A stretch of 64,000 bases of DNA from Adiantum capillus-veneris (Eukaryota > Streptophyta > Polypodiopsida > Polypodiales > Pteridaceae): the NCBI GenBank assembly GCA_014529385.2, contig CM043948.1, positions 80,870,260-80,934,259 of the forward strand. The letters are read 5' to 3'. The notes under the pieces are model-generated. The model did not search any database, had not been told where the DNA came from, and was given only the letters and a program-made list of their open reading frames with translations. The translations under genes and the position numbers were made by a program. Below, one piece after another: positions 11,478 through 22,060 of this stretch. Position 1 is the stretch's first letter; each line of letters begins with the position of its first letter.

Positions 11478-12380
11478 ATGACACGCTATACCTTTGATGA
11501 TATCCCAATCTTCTTCGGAAATCTAGAAGAAGATGTTGATGATTTTCTTGTTGATTTTAGAATGGTTTGTCGTATCCTTGGTAAAAGGGATGACATTGAA
11601 AAAGGGGATTTTCTATTGCTATGCCTTAGAGGCAACACCGAGCAATGGTTTTGGAGCATGTCTTCTCAGATTGAAGATGGGTATACCCAAATTTCCAAAG
11701 CTTTGAAGACCAGATTCTCTAAATTTCCAACAACGGAGAAACCATGGGCTTCATTAGGGAGACTTCAACAACATGGTGAAGACTACTACGCTTATGAGGA
11801 TAGTTTTTCTCGTCAATGAGGAGGATATGGGTTTAGTTCTACATTTCCAGATTATGTAAAAATGGAGCAATTTATTTCGGGTTTGTCTCCTTTCCTAAAG
11901 ACTAAGGTTACTTGTAGTGGACCCTCTACCTTTGAAGAAGCGGTCACTATTGCCCGAAGGAAGTTTCACAAGTACTTCTACATCAAAAATGGTTTCCATC
12001 ATGCTGGAAGAACCAACCATCATGAAAGTGTTTCTATCAAGGAGTCATCTCCTTTGCCATACTTGTCTCCTTCTACTCCGACAAATGTTGAAGAAGTTAC
12101 TTACATGCCAACTGATTATTCAAGTGCTAAAGTGTGTGTCCAAGATTCAAATGTGGAATCTCTTTCTTCTACCTTTATCACAAGCATGCAAAAATCGACA
12201 CAAGATATCTCAAATGGCATTGATGATTCGATAATGGATACATCCAACCTTTTGGCAGAGGATCAATTTCTAGTCCGAGCAGACGAAGCTTTTGTGCAAC
12301 ATGACTCTATGGAGAATGAAGACCTTGAAGGTAACCTTGATCTTATGGAATGTTCTGAGAGTGTATCTTGTCTAAAATAA
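11478..12380 (+). pseudogene. TRG gag-like region (two in-frame stops)
   Basis: From ATG 11478 the frame reads MTRYTFDDIPIFFGNLEED, then VDDFLVDFRMVCRILGK, LLLCLRGNTEQWFWSMSSQ and later FISGLSPFLKTKVTCSG. The pattern (a W/F-rich core with L-x-G-x-x-x-x-W, then an SGL-type helix) is that of the retrotransposon gag capsid domain of Ty3/gypsy elements. TGA at 11817-11819 and TAA at 12378-12380 interrupt it, yet the same frame continues through both. The C-terminal part (from about 12050) is Ser/Thr/Glu-rich with many acidic residues. No CCHC knuckle is visible. Domain assignment is inference from pattern, not a search. Confidence 0.75.
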
Positions 12381-13667
12381 GAGAGTGAAGAAGAAGATGA
12401 AATCATAGGTGGGGAGATCATGGACCACATTGATCATAAAGAGATGATTGCGTACATGGAATGCCAACTCCAAAACAAAGTAGAAGAGTGTGAGTTGAAT
12501 CCATGTGAGGATAATCTTCAAGAAGTGTTTGAGGATGTTGAAAAGCATTGGTATGACCCATGTATATTAAGCATGGAGGAACCTATCATGCAAGAAGCCA
12601 AAGTTTTCACAAAATCAAACAGTAATCCATCAACCTTTGAGGTGGTACAATGTGAGGAGTTACAACCTTGCCAAAGGGGGGGCTTAGAAGGGGATGAAGA
12701 ACATGGGAGAGTAGTAAAAAATAAAATCATAAAAGGAAACTTTCAGAAGGGTATCATTCTCTCCAATGGTGTTTTAGTGGGTGGCTCTCCATTCATGGGA
12801 CAATCTCTTAGCCAAAAAATCCAAGCTTTTGAAGCCCCAATCATCTTCACATTGGGTTTCACCTCTTCAAAGTCAAATTCTCCTCTCTTCACATATAACT
12901 TTCATCGGGGGCACCATACCTTCTTAAGTGGAAGAGGACATGAATACTTGGTGATGAACGGATGTTTCCAAACCTTCTTCATTTGGTTCTTTGGTGTATG
13001 GAGGTCGCACATTGTGATGCTTCTAGTCTTCATCATAGATGAAAAACTTGTTGATTGCTACATGTGGATATTTCATCAATCAGTACCAAAATCTATTCTC
13101 TTCGAATGTTTTGTAAGCAATGGAAACCTTCGTCTATTATATACTTATGTGGTAAACTATTTGCAATATCTTCCAATAGCAGTTGGAAGCATGGATCAAG
13201 CTTTCCTAAATCATGAAGGTCATAGAATCTTTGACTTGATGAGCCTACCCAGGTTGATTGAATTTTATGAGCTACAGTTCTGGAATTTGCTCATACAAGC
13301 TCTTGAAGATCGTAGCAGATACATCAACTTTACACAGGAGGAAGAGCAACCAATCTTTTATATCACATTCATAGTGATAGATGCAATGATAGACAACAAT
13401 AAAATCTACAAGTTACTTCAACCGAAATCAGTAAGTGATTCCATACCATACATCTCTCTTTGGGAAAGATATTTCAAGATCTTTGATCCTGGGGGGTGCT
13501 TATGGAAACTTTCTCAATGGAGCAGGTTTACTCAGTCACTTCATTACATTCTACTATTGGCTCTGAGAACCTTTCATATCACACAAGGTTTTTTAATCAT
13601 ACAACAAAGGTTCTTCAAAGATGAGAGCAAACAAAGACAGACGTTACACAATCTACATGTTGTATGA
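12381..13667 (+). CDS. TRG unknown long reading frame, same frame as gag
   Basis: This open stretch (ATG available at 12420, 415 codons) directly continues the gag frame after the TAA at 12378. It starts with an acidic segment (ESEEEDEIIGGEIMDH), then has Cys-containing acidic stretches, then a hydrophobic segment at about 12960-13040 (FFIWFFGVWRSHIVMLLVFI) that could be a membrane span, then an aromatic-rich C-terminal part with KSVSDSIPYISLWERYFKIF. I recognise no protease, RT, RNase H, integrase, chromodomain or transposase motif. A chance open frame of this length is unlikely in AT-rich DNA, so it was probably protein-coding until recently. Env-like or accessory functions are possible but unsupported. 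Confidence 0.6.
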   Translation, partial: ESEEEDEIIGGEIMDHIDHKEMIAYMECQLQNKVEECELNPCEDNLQEVFEDVEKHWYDPCILSMEEPIMQEAKVFTKSNSNPSTFEVVQCEELQPCQRGGLEGDEEHGRVVKNKIIKGNFQKGIILSNGVLVGGSPFMGQSLSQKIQAFEAPIIFTLGFTSSKSNSPLFTYNFHRGHHTFLSGRGHEYLVMNGCFQTFFIWFFGVWRSHIVMLLVFIIDEKLVDCYMWIFHQSVPKSILFECFVSNGNLRLLYTYVVNYLQYLPIAVGSMDQAFLNHEGHRIFDLMSLPRLIEFYELQFWNLLIQALEDRSRYINFTQEEEQPIFYITFIVIDAMIDNNKIYKLLQPKSVSDSIPYISLWERYFKIFDPGGCLWKLSQWSRFTQSLHYILLLALRTFHITQGFLIIQQRFFKDESKQRQTLHNLHVV

Positions 13668-13700
13668 TCGGATAAATGGTACATGAATGTACCATTATCT

Positions 13701-13714
13701 AAGGGGGGGGCTAA
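13701..13714 (+). other. TRG polypurine tract
   Basis: AAGGGGGGGGCTAA immediately precedes the 3' LTR. Confidence 0.8.
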
Positions 13715-14012
13715 TGATAGCCGTTTTTCGGCTTTCCATAATTTCCATAGTGAGTTAACCCACCCTACCAAAATCATCCAAACACTGTGGCTATCTTGCA
13801 TTCCCCTCTCTTTGTGCGTTTGAGTACAAGGAGATATCACGTGCGTCCTAGTTCGCATCTACAACTAGGTGGTGCCCCTTTTCTTGTTTGGTTTCTGGCT
13901 GTGGGTTGTTGTTATCCCTGATTGTGCTTGCCCCAGCCCCAATTGAGCAGCACGGGAGCCTCGAAGGGTGTTTAGAGGCCGCTCTTCTTGTTGCCCGCCC
14001 CGAACCGCCTCA
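13715..14012 (+). repeat. TRG 3' LTR
   Basis: 298 bp, same termini as the 5' copy, followed by CTAT and then the resumed CopA-1 RT sequence. Confidence 0.95.
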
Positions 14013-14789
14013 CTATGTAAGTTTGGACTTGAAGATTGCAAACCTATTGCCACTCCCATGGAAATAGGTTTGAAGTTGAGTCTACATGATGCTGGTGATC
14101 CTGCTCATGTCACTCTTTACCAAAATGCTGTTGGCTGCCTCATTTATGTATGCAACACGAGGCCAGATATTTAATTTGCACTCTCATAGGTCAGCAGATT
14201 TATGCATAGCCCAGGGTCTAAGCATTGGCAGGTTGTCAAGAGGATTTTTTGGTACCTTAGTGGCACTTTACATCTTGGCTTGTTTTATCCCAAGGGGGGA
14301 TCATTGCCGCCAGATTTACATGCTTTTTCGAACTCAGACTGGGCTGGTTGTTTTGACACGCGAGTGTCCACAAGTGGTTTTTGTTTCATACTTGGCAGCT
14401 CATGTATATCATGATTGAGCAAGAAGCAACCTACTATGGCTACTTCAAGTTGTGAGGCTGAGTACAGGGTAGTCTTCACAGCTACGGTTGAGTGTATATG
14501 GCTCAGACGCCTTATGGCTGATTTCGGTGTTGGACAAGACACTGCCAACACTATCTACACCGATAGTCAGAGCGCATTGGCAGTTGCGAGGAACCTAGTT
14601 TTTCATGCTCACACAAAGCACATTGAGGTGCATTACCACTATGTCAGGGAGAGTCTCTCAGCAGGAGAGATCAGCTTGGCTTATGTGCCAACACATGACG
14701 ACCTTGTTGATCTTTTCACAAAGGCATTGTCTCGTGAGAAGCTTGAAGCTTTCCGCAAAGCTTTGGGCTTACTCCCCTTTGTGGAGTGA
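14013..14789 (+). pseudogene. CopA-1 pol, second part (RT end and RNase H)
   Basis: Continuation of the CopA-1 polyprotein after TRG. It reads the RT thumb (FGLEDCKPIATPME), then a region with two frames around 14170-14420 giving HSPGSKHWQ and YLSGTLHLGLFYPKGG, and a copia RNase H with SKKQPTMATSSCEAEY, TDSQSALAVARN and HTKHIEVHYHYVRE. It ends LGLLPFVE then TGA at 14787-14789. Stops and frameshifts occur near 14170 and 14415. Confidence 0.92.
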
Positions 14790-14854
14790 TCATGTCCTCA
14801 GGGCATGGCACTTCCCTTTACTCATGTGCTAGCTCTGGTTCACCGCATTACTCC

Positions 14855-14864
14855 AGGGGGGATT
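14855..14864 (+). other. CopA-1 polypurine tract
   Basis: AGGGGGGATT directly precedes the 3' LTR. The same tract is present before the LTR at 42487. Confidence 0.85.
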
Positions 14865-15091
14865 TGTTACCATATACATGTGGTTGTGATGTGTGTGAAC
14901 ACACTAGGACCGTCGGGGCATTTTTTCCCTCTTTAGGAGGTTTTTCCATCCGTGCATTGTATATACACCCATCACTCTAGGGCTATCCATCTTTCCATTG
15001 CACACTAAGTAACACACTCTCTATTGTGTGCCTTGAGCTTCCTTCATCTTCTCCAAGCTGTGTGCGTTTCTCTGCAACCCTAATTCCAACA
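14865..15091 (+). repeat. CopA-1 3' LTR
   Basis: 227 bp, TGTTACC...TTCCAACA, followed by AAAAAA. Confidence 0.93.
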
Positions 15092-15103
15092 AAAAAACCT
15101 TAC

Positions 15104-16900
15104 CTCAAATATTGATAGGTAATGTTTACCCCAACGAAGATTTTTCTCTAGCAAGGGTACCATACTTGCCATCAACTTAGCCAATAGTACATTTGCAACA
15201 AGTTACAGTCATACACTTTTCCATAAGCCCACCAAGCTAGTATATTTTTGTACAAGCTAGTTTCCTCTTCCTCGCTCCTTGTGCAGCGCCACAATTCGCA
15301 CATATGCTTGTGCTCATTTTGGAAATTCTTATTCACATAATGCGTGGTGTGAATGTGCAAGCTCTGCTCCCAATAAAACAAGCATGGGTGCTCTCTTCCT
15401 TCCTTAACATTGTTAGGACCTCTGTTGAACAGAGTTCAAATAGCTTTCCAATTTGCTCCAGCCTCATCTGCCATGAATCCTTTGAAATCAGTTGGATAGT
15501 GTCCGTTGTCCAATAACACCACATTCATCATTTCCCGAAACATAATTTTTGTCTGCCTTTCTTCTTCTTTCATCTCACAAACGGCTATTGTTTTTGCATC
15601 TCTTGCATCTTGCATAAGTAAATGAATAATCAATGCCACTAAGGAACGAAGAAGGGATTGTAGGATGTTTGCATAGGGCTTATGCAGGATCGTAGAGATG
15701 TGCCACCATTATTGTCCACCCCACCCCACCACTCTTTGCACGTGATGGAAGCAAACGTAGCTCCTTCACAATTCCCCATTCCTGTCTTGTCGCATTCTAT
15801 TTACCAGCTTGACTCCAAACCCAAGTCCGTTGATAAACATTTTGAATACATGACATCTTTTAATAGGGTGGGAGTAGGATCTATGGATTGTCCTGGAAAG
15901 AGCATGCCATGGAAAAACTTATACCCGCAACTGTTCTTTAGCCTTAGCAATTGAGACTCTGTGTCGACTCCAATTCGCATAGTAGTTACTTCTCTCATTA
16001 GGTGTTTAAACCTGGTAATAATAGCGGATACAGGGATGCCAGACAAAGCACTACAAAACATGTTCGGAGTCGACAATCTGAAATGTCACCTTTGTGTATG
16101 GATCAATGGCCGCATCTCCTCTAGTATTGAGAGAAGCTCATTACTATCCAATGGTTCCTCATTTTCTTGAACAAACGCTCCCATTACCATTTATTTTGCG
16201 AGATCCAATTGCAAATTCCTAGGTCCAGTTGTCGGTGATGTGGAAAACACACGAGACACAAGTTCTCTCATCCATTTTATTTCCGAGTGCAAAACTCCCT
16301 TTGCGACGACAGGGTGGTCATGGTTTCCAATGTGGATGAACAAGAGGGTCCAGTTGTTCTTAGTGAGCAAGTAGTAGATAATACAAGAACACTCTCATGG
16401 AGAACTAGACTTTGACCACAGTGAAAGCACCATAGAGTTCCATTTTCTGAGGTCAACATGCCTACGAACAAAATTGATGTCATCAACTTCCCTGTCCAAG
16501 AAGTCTTGTTTTGCCGTCCGTTTATCGCTCTGATTAAACATGAACCTTTTTTGAAGATAAGATGTCCGCCACATTTACTTCTCCTCATTATAGTTAGGTA
16601 CTTCATTCTAGATTGAACAGGCTTAACCCAACAATGTTTGTCATACTTTTGATCCATCCCCAACATGTACGGGTATGGACAAAGTACAGGATGGCATTTC
16701 GTACGACCAACCTGCAAAAGTCAAAAATTGTGGAAAATTATAATGGGTTGGGTTTTTTGGCCACTCGAGCATAATCGACTCTCTATTTACTGTTCGCAAC
16801 TCTCTATAAGGTGTAAGCAGGCACTGCGGAGACTCAAGGAGCATGGGAGTTGACGGCAAGCCCATCCTCTCGAGTCTCGGGTTTCGCCCTCTCTTGCTCA
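15104..16900 (-). pseudogene. MULE-type transposase-like relic, upstream exons
   Basis: On the minus strand one exon starts after TTTTGCAG (3' splice site ending at 16712) and reads VGRTKCHPVLCPYPYMLGMD, then in shifted frames LREWNS-like and WTLLFIHIGNHDHPV, a block with RIGVDTESQLL, then VCEMKEEERQTKIMF, GFMADEAGANWKAIRTLF and CLFYWEQSLHIHT, ending LRWGKHYLSIFE at a donor GTAAGG (15103). The pair E-x-x-x...F-M-A-D-x-A-x-x-N-W followed by C-x-F-x-W matches the order of MULE DDE transposases (second Asp, then the C/H helix). I have not verified it by search. At least four frameshifts or stops are visible, near 16570, 16430, 15950 and 15172. The start is unclear; an open stretch continues up to 16900. 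Confidence 0.55.
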
Positions 16901-16928
16901 CCTTGTAACTCCAACTTCTCCCACACCC

Positions 16929-18480
16929 ATGATCCCTAAACCATCACATGGCATGACTCCTTGTCGGGAGAGCCAAGACACTGAGAAGATGGGCCGAACA
17001 AAGCTTCCCGAGTGGCAATATGTGCAGCAAGTGAAGGGCCTCCCAAAAGGAAAATGGACTCGAAAATGTAATTTTTGTGGGCATTCATGGGACATTGGTC
17101 CTTTGTATATCCGTTCGCATATACAAGGCATTGTTGGCCATGGTGTGGGAGGCCCATGTGATGAGGCCCCAGCCGACGTTGTAGAGATTGTCAGAAGATT
17201 GCATGTAGATGCAAGGCCAGAGGGAGAAGACAAAATCGCTTTTGTAGATGCATTGGTGAATGATTTGGAAGGAGATGCCTCTCAAGCTCAAGGAGGTGCT
17301 TCAAGAGTATGCATGCTAAGGGATGGACTAATGTAAGTGGCTCTTGCAAGTCCAATGAGGGGTTCTCAAGCTAGAAGAGGAAGGTTGCGCAAGGGGGTTT
17401 GGCAAGTGCATTTAGCTTGCAAGCAGGGAAGCAAGTAGATCAAGCCTTGCACATGTTTTGTTATGCTGAGGATGTTCCTACATGGAAAGTAAGGAGCCCT
17501 TACTTTTTGCATATGGTGAAAGCGATTGAACAAGCAGGTCCTGCGTATGTTGCCCCCTCTTACCATGCTTTGCACACCACATAATTGAAGGAGGAGATCA
17601 AATACGTAAAGACTAATATCATGGGTGTGCACGAGAAATGGAAAAGACATGGATGCTCTATTGTGTGTGATGGATAGTCTGACACTAGGCGCAAACCTAA
17701 CAGTAACTTTCTTGCATACTCTATTCATGGGTAGTGTTTTTTAAAAATTTTAAACACATCTGGGGAAACAAAGACATCGAAATTCATTTTGAAGCATCTC
17801 AAGCAGGTTATCAAAGAGGTTGGCCCTGCAAATGTTGTACAGGTATGCATGGACAATGCGACCAATTGTGTTGGTGCTAGAGAGATAATTGAAAGGGAGT
17901 GGAAACCCATTTTTTGTACCACATGTGCCTGCCATTGCTTGGACCTTTTGTTTCAGGACGTTGGCAAGATTGCTTAGGTTGCAAAAGTGCTTGAGGATGC
18001 AACAAAGATTGTCATATTTGTGACAGGAAAGTCTATTGTGTTGGCATTTTTTAGGCAACTTAGCAAGAAGGACTTGGTGAAGCCATCAACCACTCAATTT
18101 GCGTACTACTTGATTATGTTGGCCAATTTTGTGGATGAGAGATGCATGCAAGGTATGCGCAAGCTTATGATTGATGAAAAATTTGTGAAGATGAAGAGAT
18201 CCAAGACTAAAAAGGCTATCAAGGTCTTGAACACTGTGTTTAATGCATCCTTTTGGCAAGAGACCAGGTTGATTTTGAAAATTTGGGCTCCCATTTTGAA
18301 AATTCTCCGTTTGGGTGATAGGGAAGGAGACACCATGGGGCTTATGTATGATCTTACAGATCACATGGTATGGTAGACTAAATTGAAAACATGCAAGGCA
18401 TTGCTGATGCAAAGATGACAGAGATTAGGGATCTATGCATTGAAAGATGGATTATGTTGCACACACCATGAGAGTTAGAT
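16929..18480 (+). pseudogene. hAT-family transposase relic (BED finger + DUF659)
   Basis: The first part (16929-17336) has a BED-like zinc finger, KCNFCGHSWDIGPLYIRSHI. After a frameshift, 17399-18376 stays in one frame with stops at about 17582, 17671, 17732, 17976 and 18374. It reads VRSPYFLHMVKAIEQAGPAY, then CDG-stop-SDTRRKPNSNFLAY, VQVCMDNATNCVGA, CTTCACHCLDLLFQDVGKIA and LVKPSTTQFAYYLIMLANFV. These are the hallmark blocks of the DUF659 domain in plant hAT-like proteins: SDGW...D, TDNA, CxxHxLDL and a PxxTRFA-like block. The C-terminal dimerisation domain is not visible after about 18480. The relic starts within ~30 bp of the divergent MULE-like relic on the other strand. No terminal inverted repeats were identified. 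Confidence 0.88.
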
Positions 18481-19500
18481 CTCATTGAACTTGGCCCCCT
18501 TCTTATGGTGTTGGACCTTTACTTATGGTGTTCATTGTTGACTCTGCAGTTTAGATTCTAGACTCTAGTCTCTACTTATGTTTTGAATTCACGAGACTAC
18601 ACTCTTGAATGTTTTTTTGGATTGCTTCTACAGTCATGACTCCTTTTTGTTTGAAGGTTACTTCATTACTTTGAGGCTCCATCTCTCCACTTTTTGTTCT
18701 TTGTCTACATGCCTGATTGACAAGTGGTCATTGACTGATTGGTGTATCCACTGTATCGTGTGCAGATTGAGCAACAAGCTAGTCTCTAAATTCTAATTTC
18801 AAAAGTTTCTATGGTTTTGTGTTTGTATATAAAGGTTTAAACATGGTGGTGTAGTATGTAGGCTTTTAAGCATCCTATGTAGTAGGCTATCTGATGTGTG
18901 AAATTTTGAGGAGTCTGATCTGTACTTTTTTCGGTCTTCCGTACCCATGTGCGTCAATGTGTGGTTGATGTATGGAAAAACTATGGTTTGCATTGTGGAG
19001 ATCCTTTGAGAAGAGGAAAGGCCAAACCAATCTGTCTATGTCATCTTGCCTGTATCTCCTGCCTCCAATCCTTCGATGTCAACCAAATTAGAATCTACGC
19101 CACCAATAGCGCCACCAAACCACAACTTGGTGTGGCTCTCAATGTGAATGAGCTGGGAGTGGCCTACAGCCCAAGTCGGGGGATCAGTCTGTTGTAAGGT
19201 TACCGAGGGTGAGTGTAAGAAACCCTAAAGGTAGCAATCCAAATGATTAGGAGTGTAGAAGAGCAACTGCACTACCATCCGAGGCATGCTCCGAGAGACT
19301 CCGGATGTAGTCGCAGGATGCTTGATCTCTTGCATCTTGCGGGTAAACTCTCCAAGAGAGTCTAAAGCACTAAAGTCCCACTCCAGTCCGTAGATCCAAG
19401 CAATGAACCTGCTCAAGAAGAGATCCAAGATCCTCTCCCTAAGTCAATGTAGATGCTCATGTGTAAGCAAGTGATCTAACGTATCGAGGTCAAGTGCTAA
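18481..19500. other. No recognisable gene
   Basis: Nothing I can assign. A short open stretch at 18949-19197 has no motif. GAGTGTAAGAAACCC-type sequence near 19210 begins a region that looks repeat-derived. Confidence 0.45.
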
Positions 19501-19502
19501 GT

Positions 19503-19605
19503 GTTTGTCCACCCAAGATGATGGTGTCCTCTTTAGGAATGTAAGAAGTGTAAGTGTGTGTCCACCCAAGATGGTGGTGTCCTCTCTAGGAACGTCAAAA
19601 TCCCA
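19503..19605. repeat. Short tandem duplication (~50 bp x 2)
   Basis: GTCCACCCAAGATGATGGTG...CTCTTTAGGAA and GTCCACCCAAGATGGTGGTG...CTCTCTAGGAA lie about 50 bp apart as adjacent copies. Confidence 0.75.
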
Positions 19606-19842
19606 TGCCATGAGTATCGCCATATCTTGTGTGAACTCCTCTGATGAGTGCATATAGCAAACCACAAGTCACCACCCCCTCTGGAGTGTGCAACCACCGA
19701 ATGATGGCTTGAATGAATGGATCTCCCAAGGATCGTATGCCCGTGGATGATCAAGTTGATGTTGAAGATATCGTGTACTACAGCAATCACTGAGAGACCG
19801 CATGGACCCCCATCGGATGTGTCCTGGTAACAGGTATCTTCA

Positions 19843-20225
19843 ACAATTTTCAGCGTGCTTGTATGCTCATGGCAGGGTCCGGAGCAGTGCACAGAGTGTA
19901 GGGAGGGTTTATCTCTGTGTGCATAGCCATCGGAGGGCTGAAAACATAGAAAAGAGCAATGGTATATGGTTGAAATCCATAGCAGATGTAGAGGAATCTG
20001 AGCCGATCCAAGCATTGAATCCCTAACCAGGTAGATAGGGTAAGGTCTGGCAAGATCTGGGGTTGGAAAGCTGAGTGTTCCCCTCCAAGATGAAAATGTT
20101 GATGCTCCCAGAAAAAAAACACAGATGGACTGCAAAAATACAAGTAGAGGGAGAGGTGTTCTGATGATGAAACAACCTGAGAAGGCTAGCGCTTACAACC
20201 AAAAGCAAAAATGCAAGAAAATTAT
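19843..20225. repeat. Dispersed direct repeat, copy 1
   Basis: About 380 bp that reappear diverged, same orientation, at 21088-21472. Shared blocks include GTGTAGGGAGGGTTTATCTC, GATGTAGAGGAATCTGAGC and ACAAAAATACAAGTAGAGGG. Copy 1 continues toward a TGATACCA motif at 20374, so it may be the leader and gag region of a minus-strand LTR element. Confidence 0.8.
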
Positions 20226-20366
20226 GTAAAAAACATTGGTGGAGGGGGGTCTTCCATGATGAAAATGCTCCAATTGTCATCGCATGCCTGGCTCATGCAA
20301 AAATGTTGGTAGATTCTTATTTACTTGGGAGAAGTCCCTGATGCGGATGATGCACCTTGGACTCAA

Positions 20367-20382
20367 CTGGCGACTGATACCA
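20367..20382 (-). other. Possible primer-binding site of an unresolved minus-strand LTR element
   Basis: On the minus strand the sequence reads ...CTCTCACA then TGGTATCAGTCGCC. The TGGTATCAG core matches the initiator tRNA-Met PBS seen in the copia elements here, and the preceding CA fits an LTR end. The matching LTR start was not found, so this is tentative. Confidence 0.35.
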
Positions 20383-20395
20383 TGTGAGAGTGCGT

Positions 20396-20689
<294 letters not shown>

Positions 20690-21087
20690 GTGAGTAGACA
20701 ACACAAAATGGAAGAGGGGGCAATCAGCCCCCACTAACTACCAGAGCAAGAGACCCAATACAATGATCAGATAATGTGGAAATGGGTACCCCACTGGCCC
20801 CATAAATAGGTGCCCAAGGAGAATTCACGACCCAACAAGAAATAAATAAAGTATGAGGGCACCTGAACAAAGTGGATGGCTAGGCCAGAAGTGGGCGGCC
20901 GGACAATGCAGAGAAAATGCATATGCAAAGGGTGGCTAGCTCAGAGACGTGTGAAGCAACAGAGTGGTGTTTGTCTACTAAAATGGATGGATGCGGATGA
21001 TTTGAAGAATTATCAAGAAGAACACAAACCATGTGGCTATTGTCGACCCAAAAATGCAACTACGAGGTGATGAAAATGCGGCTATCC

Positions 21088-21472
21088 ATCGATTTTCAGT
21101 ATGCTTCCTTGCTGCTGGCACGGTCTGGAGTAGTGTAGAGGGTGTAGGGAGGGTTTATCTCTGTGTGCACAACCGTCGGAGTGAAAACAGAGAAAACAGT
21201 AGTGGTTTATGGATGAAATTTGAAGAAGATGTAGAGGAATCTGAGCTGATCCATGCATCGCATGCCTAATCGGGTAGATAAGGTAAGATCCAATAAGATA
21301 TGGGGTTGGAAAGCTGAGCGCTGCCCCTCCATGCTAAAAATGTTGATGCTCCTTTAAAAAAACGTAGATGGGCTACAAAAATACAAGTAGAGGGAGGGAT
21401 CTTCCGGTGACTAAACAACCCGAGAAGGCTAGTGCTTGCAGCCAAAAGCAAAAATGCAAGCAATTGATGCAG
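21088..21472. repeat. Dispersed direct repeat, copy 2
   Basis: Diverged copy of 19843-20225 in the same orientation, on the far side of the GT/GA microsatellite. It has no TGATACCA motif next to it. Confidence 0.8.
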
Positions 21473-22059
21473 AAAGGTTAGTGTGTTGTGTTAGCATTGT
21501 TTGTCATAGTCAAAATTTGGCAAAAATGTTTTCAGATCTTTGGCAAGGTAGTGCACTGTTGAAAACTTTAGGAGGCCAAAATCTCCATGGGCAAGCCTTG
21601 CACGTGCAAGAAAAAAATCTCAAGCACTCAAGAAAAACCATCATCACAGCTAAATTTGATACAATATTTTATTTGGTTTTGATGTTTGGGAGCCTAACAA
21701 GATTCTTTTATCTTCACCTTGCTTGTATGTTTTCTTGTTTTTTGGACTTTATTCCATGCAACTTGGCCTTGGGCACCCTGTGAGACCAATTCGATGCATT
21801 TTTTGGCCCAAATTTGACAAAGATCTTCTCATCTTGTAACCTCTCCTATGTCTTAACGTGGCTAAGTCCATAATTTTTCCCTATCCTTGATCATCATCGC
21901 GAATTAAACTCTTTTAGCTCAAGATTCTAGCCTTAAGAGGTTTCCTCCTAGCTGTCTAGATCTTTCACTAGGAAGGATTGGCCACCTTAACTATCCTCTT
22001 CTCTCCATTTCTTTAATGCCCCTTTTTTGCCAATCTCTTGGCTCCTTTGGCTATATTCC

Positions 22060-22060
<1 letters not shown>
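21473..22060. other. No recognisable gene
   Basis: AT-rich with pyrimidine-rich stretches leading into the poly-C tract. No motif seen. Confidence 0.45.

Larger units (their letters stand above)
10867..14012 (+). mobile_element. TRG: non-autonomous gag-only LTR element inserted in CopA-1 RT
   Basis: 298-bp LTRs (10867-11164 and 13715-14012) start TGATAGCCG and end CCGCCTCA. They differ at 7 positions (about 2.3%). A 4-bp target duplication CTAT (10863-10866, 14013-14016) interrupts a sequence that is continuous in the sister copy at 41640. The element has a PBS-like TGGTGCCCCCACTGAGG, a purine tract before the 3' LTR, a gag-like region and a long unknown reading frame. I see no protease, RT, RNase H or integrase. 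At 3.15 kb it fits the class known as TR-GAG or large non-autonomous LTR elements, mobilised by a partner, probably Ty3/gypsy-type given the gag style. Confidence 0.93.
2314..15091 (+). mobile_element. CopA-1: Ty1/copia element carrying two nested insertions
   Basis: The element has 227-bp LTRs at 2314-2540 and 14865-15091 that begin TGTTACCATATAC and end CCAACA or TCAACA. They differ at roughly 16 positions (about 7%). Flanks are AAAAA on both sides (2309-2313 and 15092-15096), a plausible but low-complexity target duplication. The internal region has a PBS, gag, protease, integrase, RT and RNase H in copia order, all decayed. It is interrupted by CopB (2581-7127) just after the PBS and by TRG (10867-14012) near the end of RT. 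Without these insertions the element is about 5.1 kb, normal for a copia element. Confidence 0.93.
2268..15103 (-). other. Intron of the MULE-like relic, expanded by the CopA-1 nest
   Basis: On the minus strand the upstream exon ends ...TTTGAG with GTAAGG immediately following (donor at 15103-15102). The downstream exon begins after TTGCAG at 2268. Reading in phase 0 across this junction gives ...LSIFE then EVDDMSY. Removing CopA-1 and one copy of its A5 target duplication leaves a short intron of about 53 bp. That is small but has a pyrimidine-rich end and a CTTAAT-like branch sequence. The splice sites are seen directly; that they belong to one gene is inference. Confidence 0.5.

Noticed and set aside
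17366-17728. Minus-strand open frame over the hAT relic
   Set aside because: The plus strand carries the recognisable DUF659 blocks; the minus frame is a shadow.
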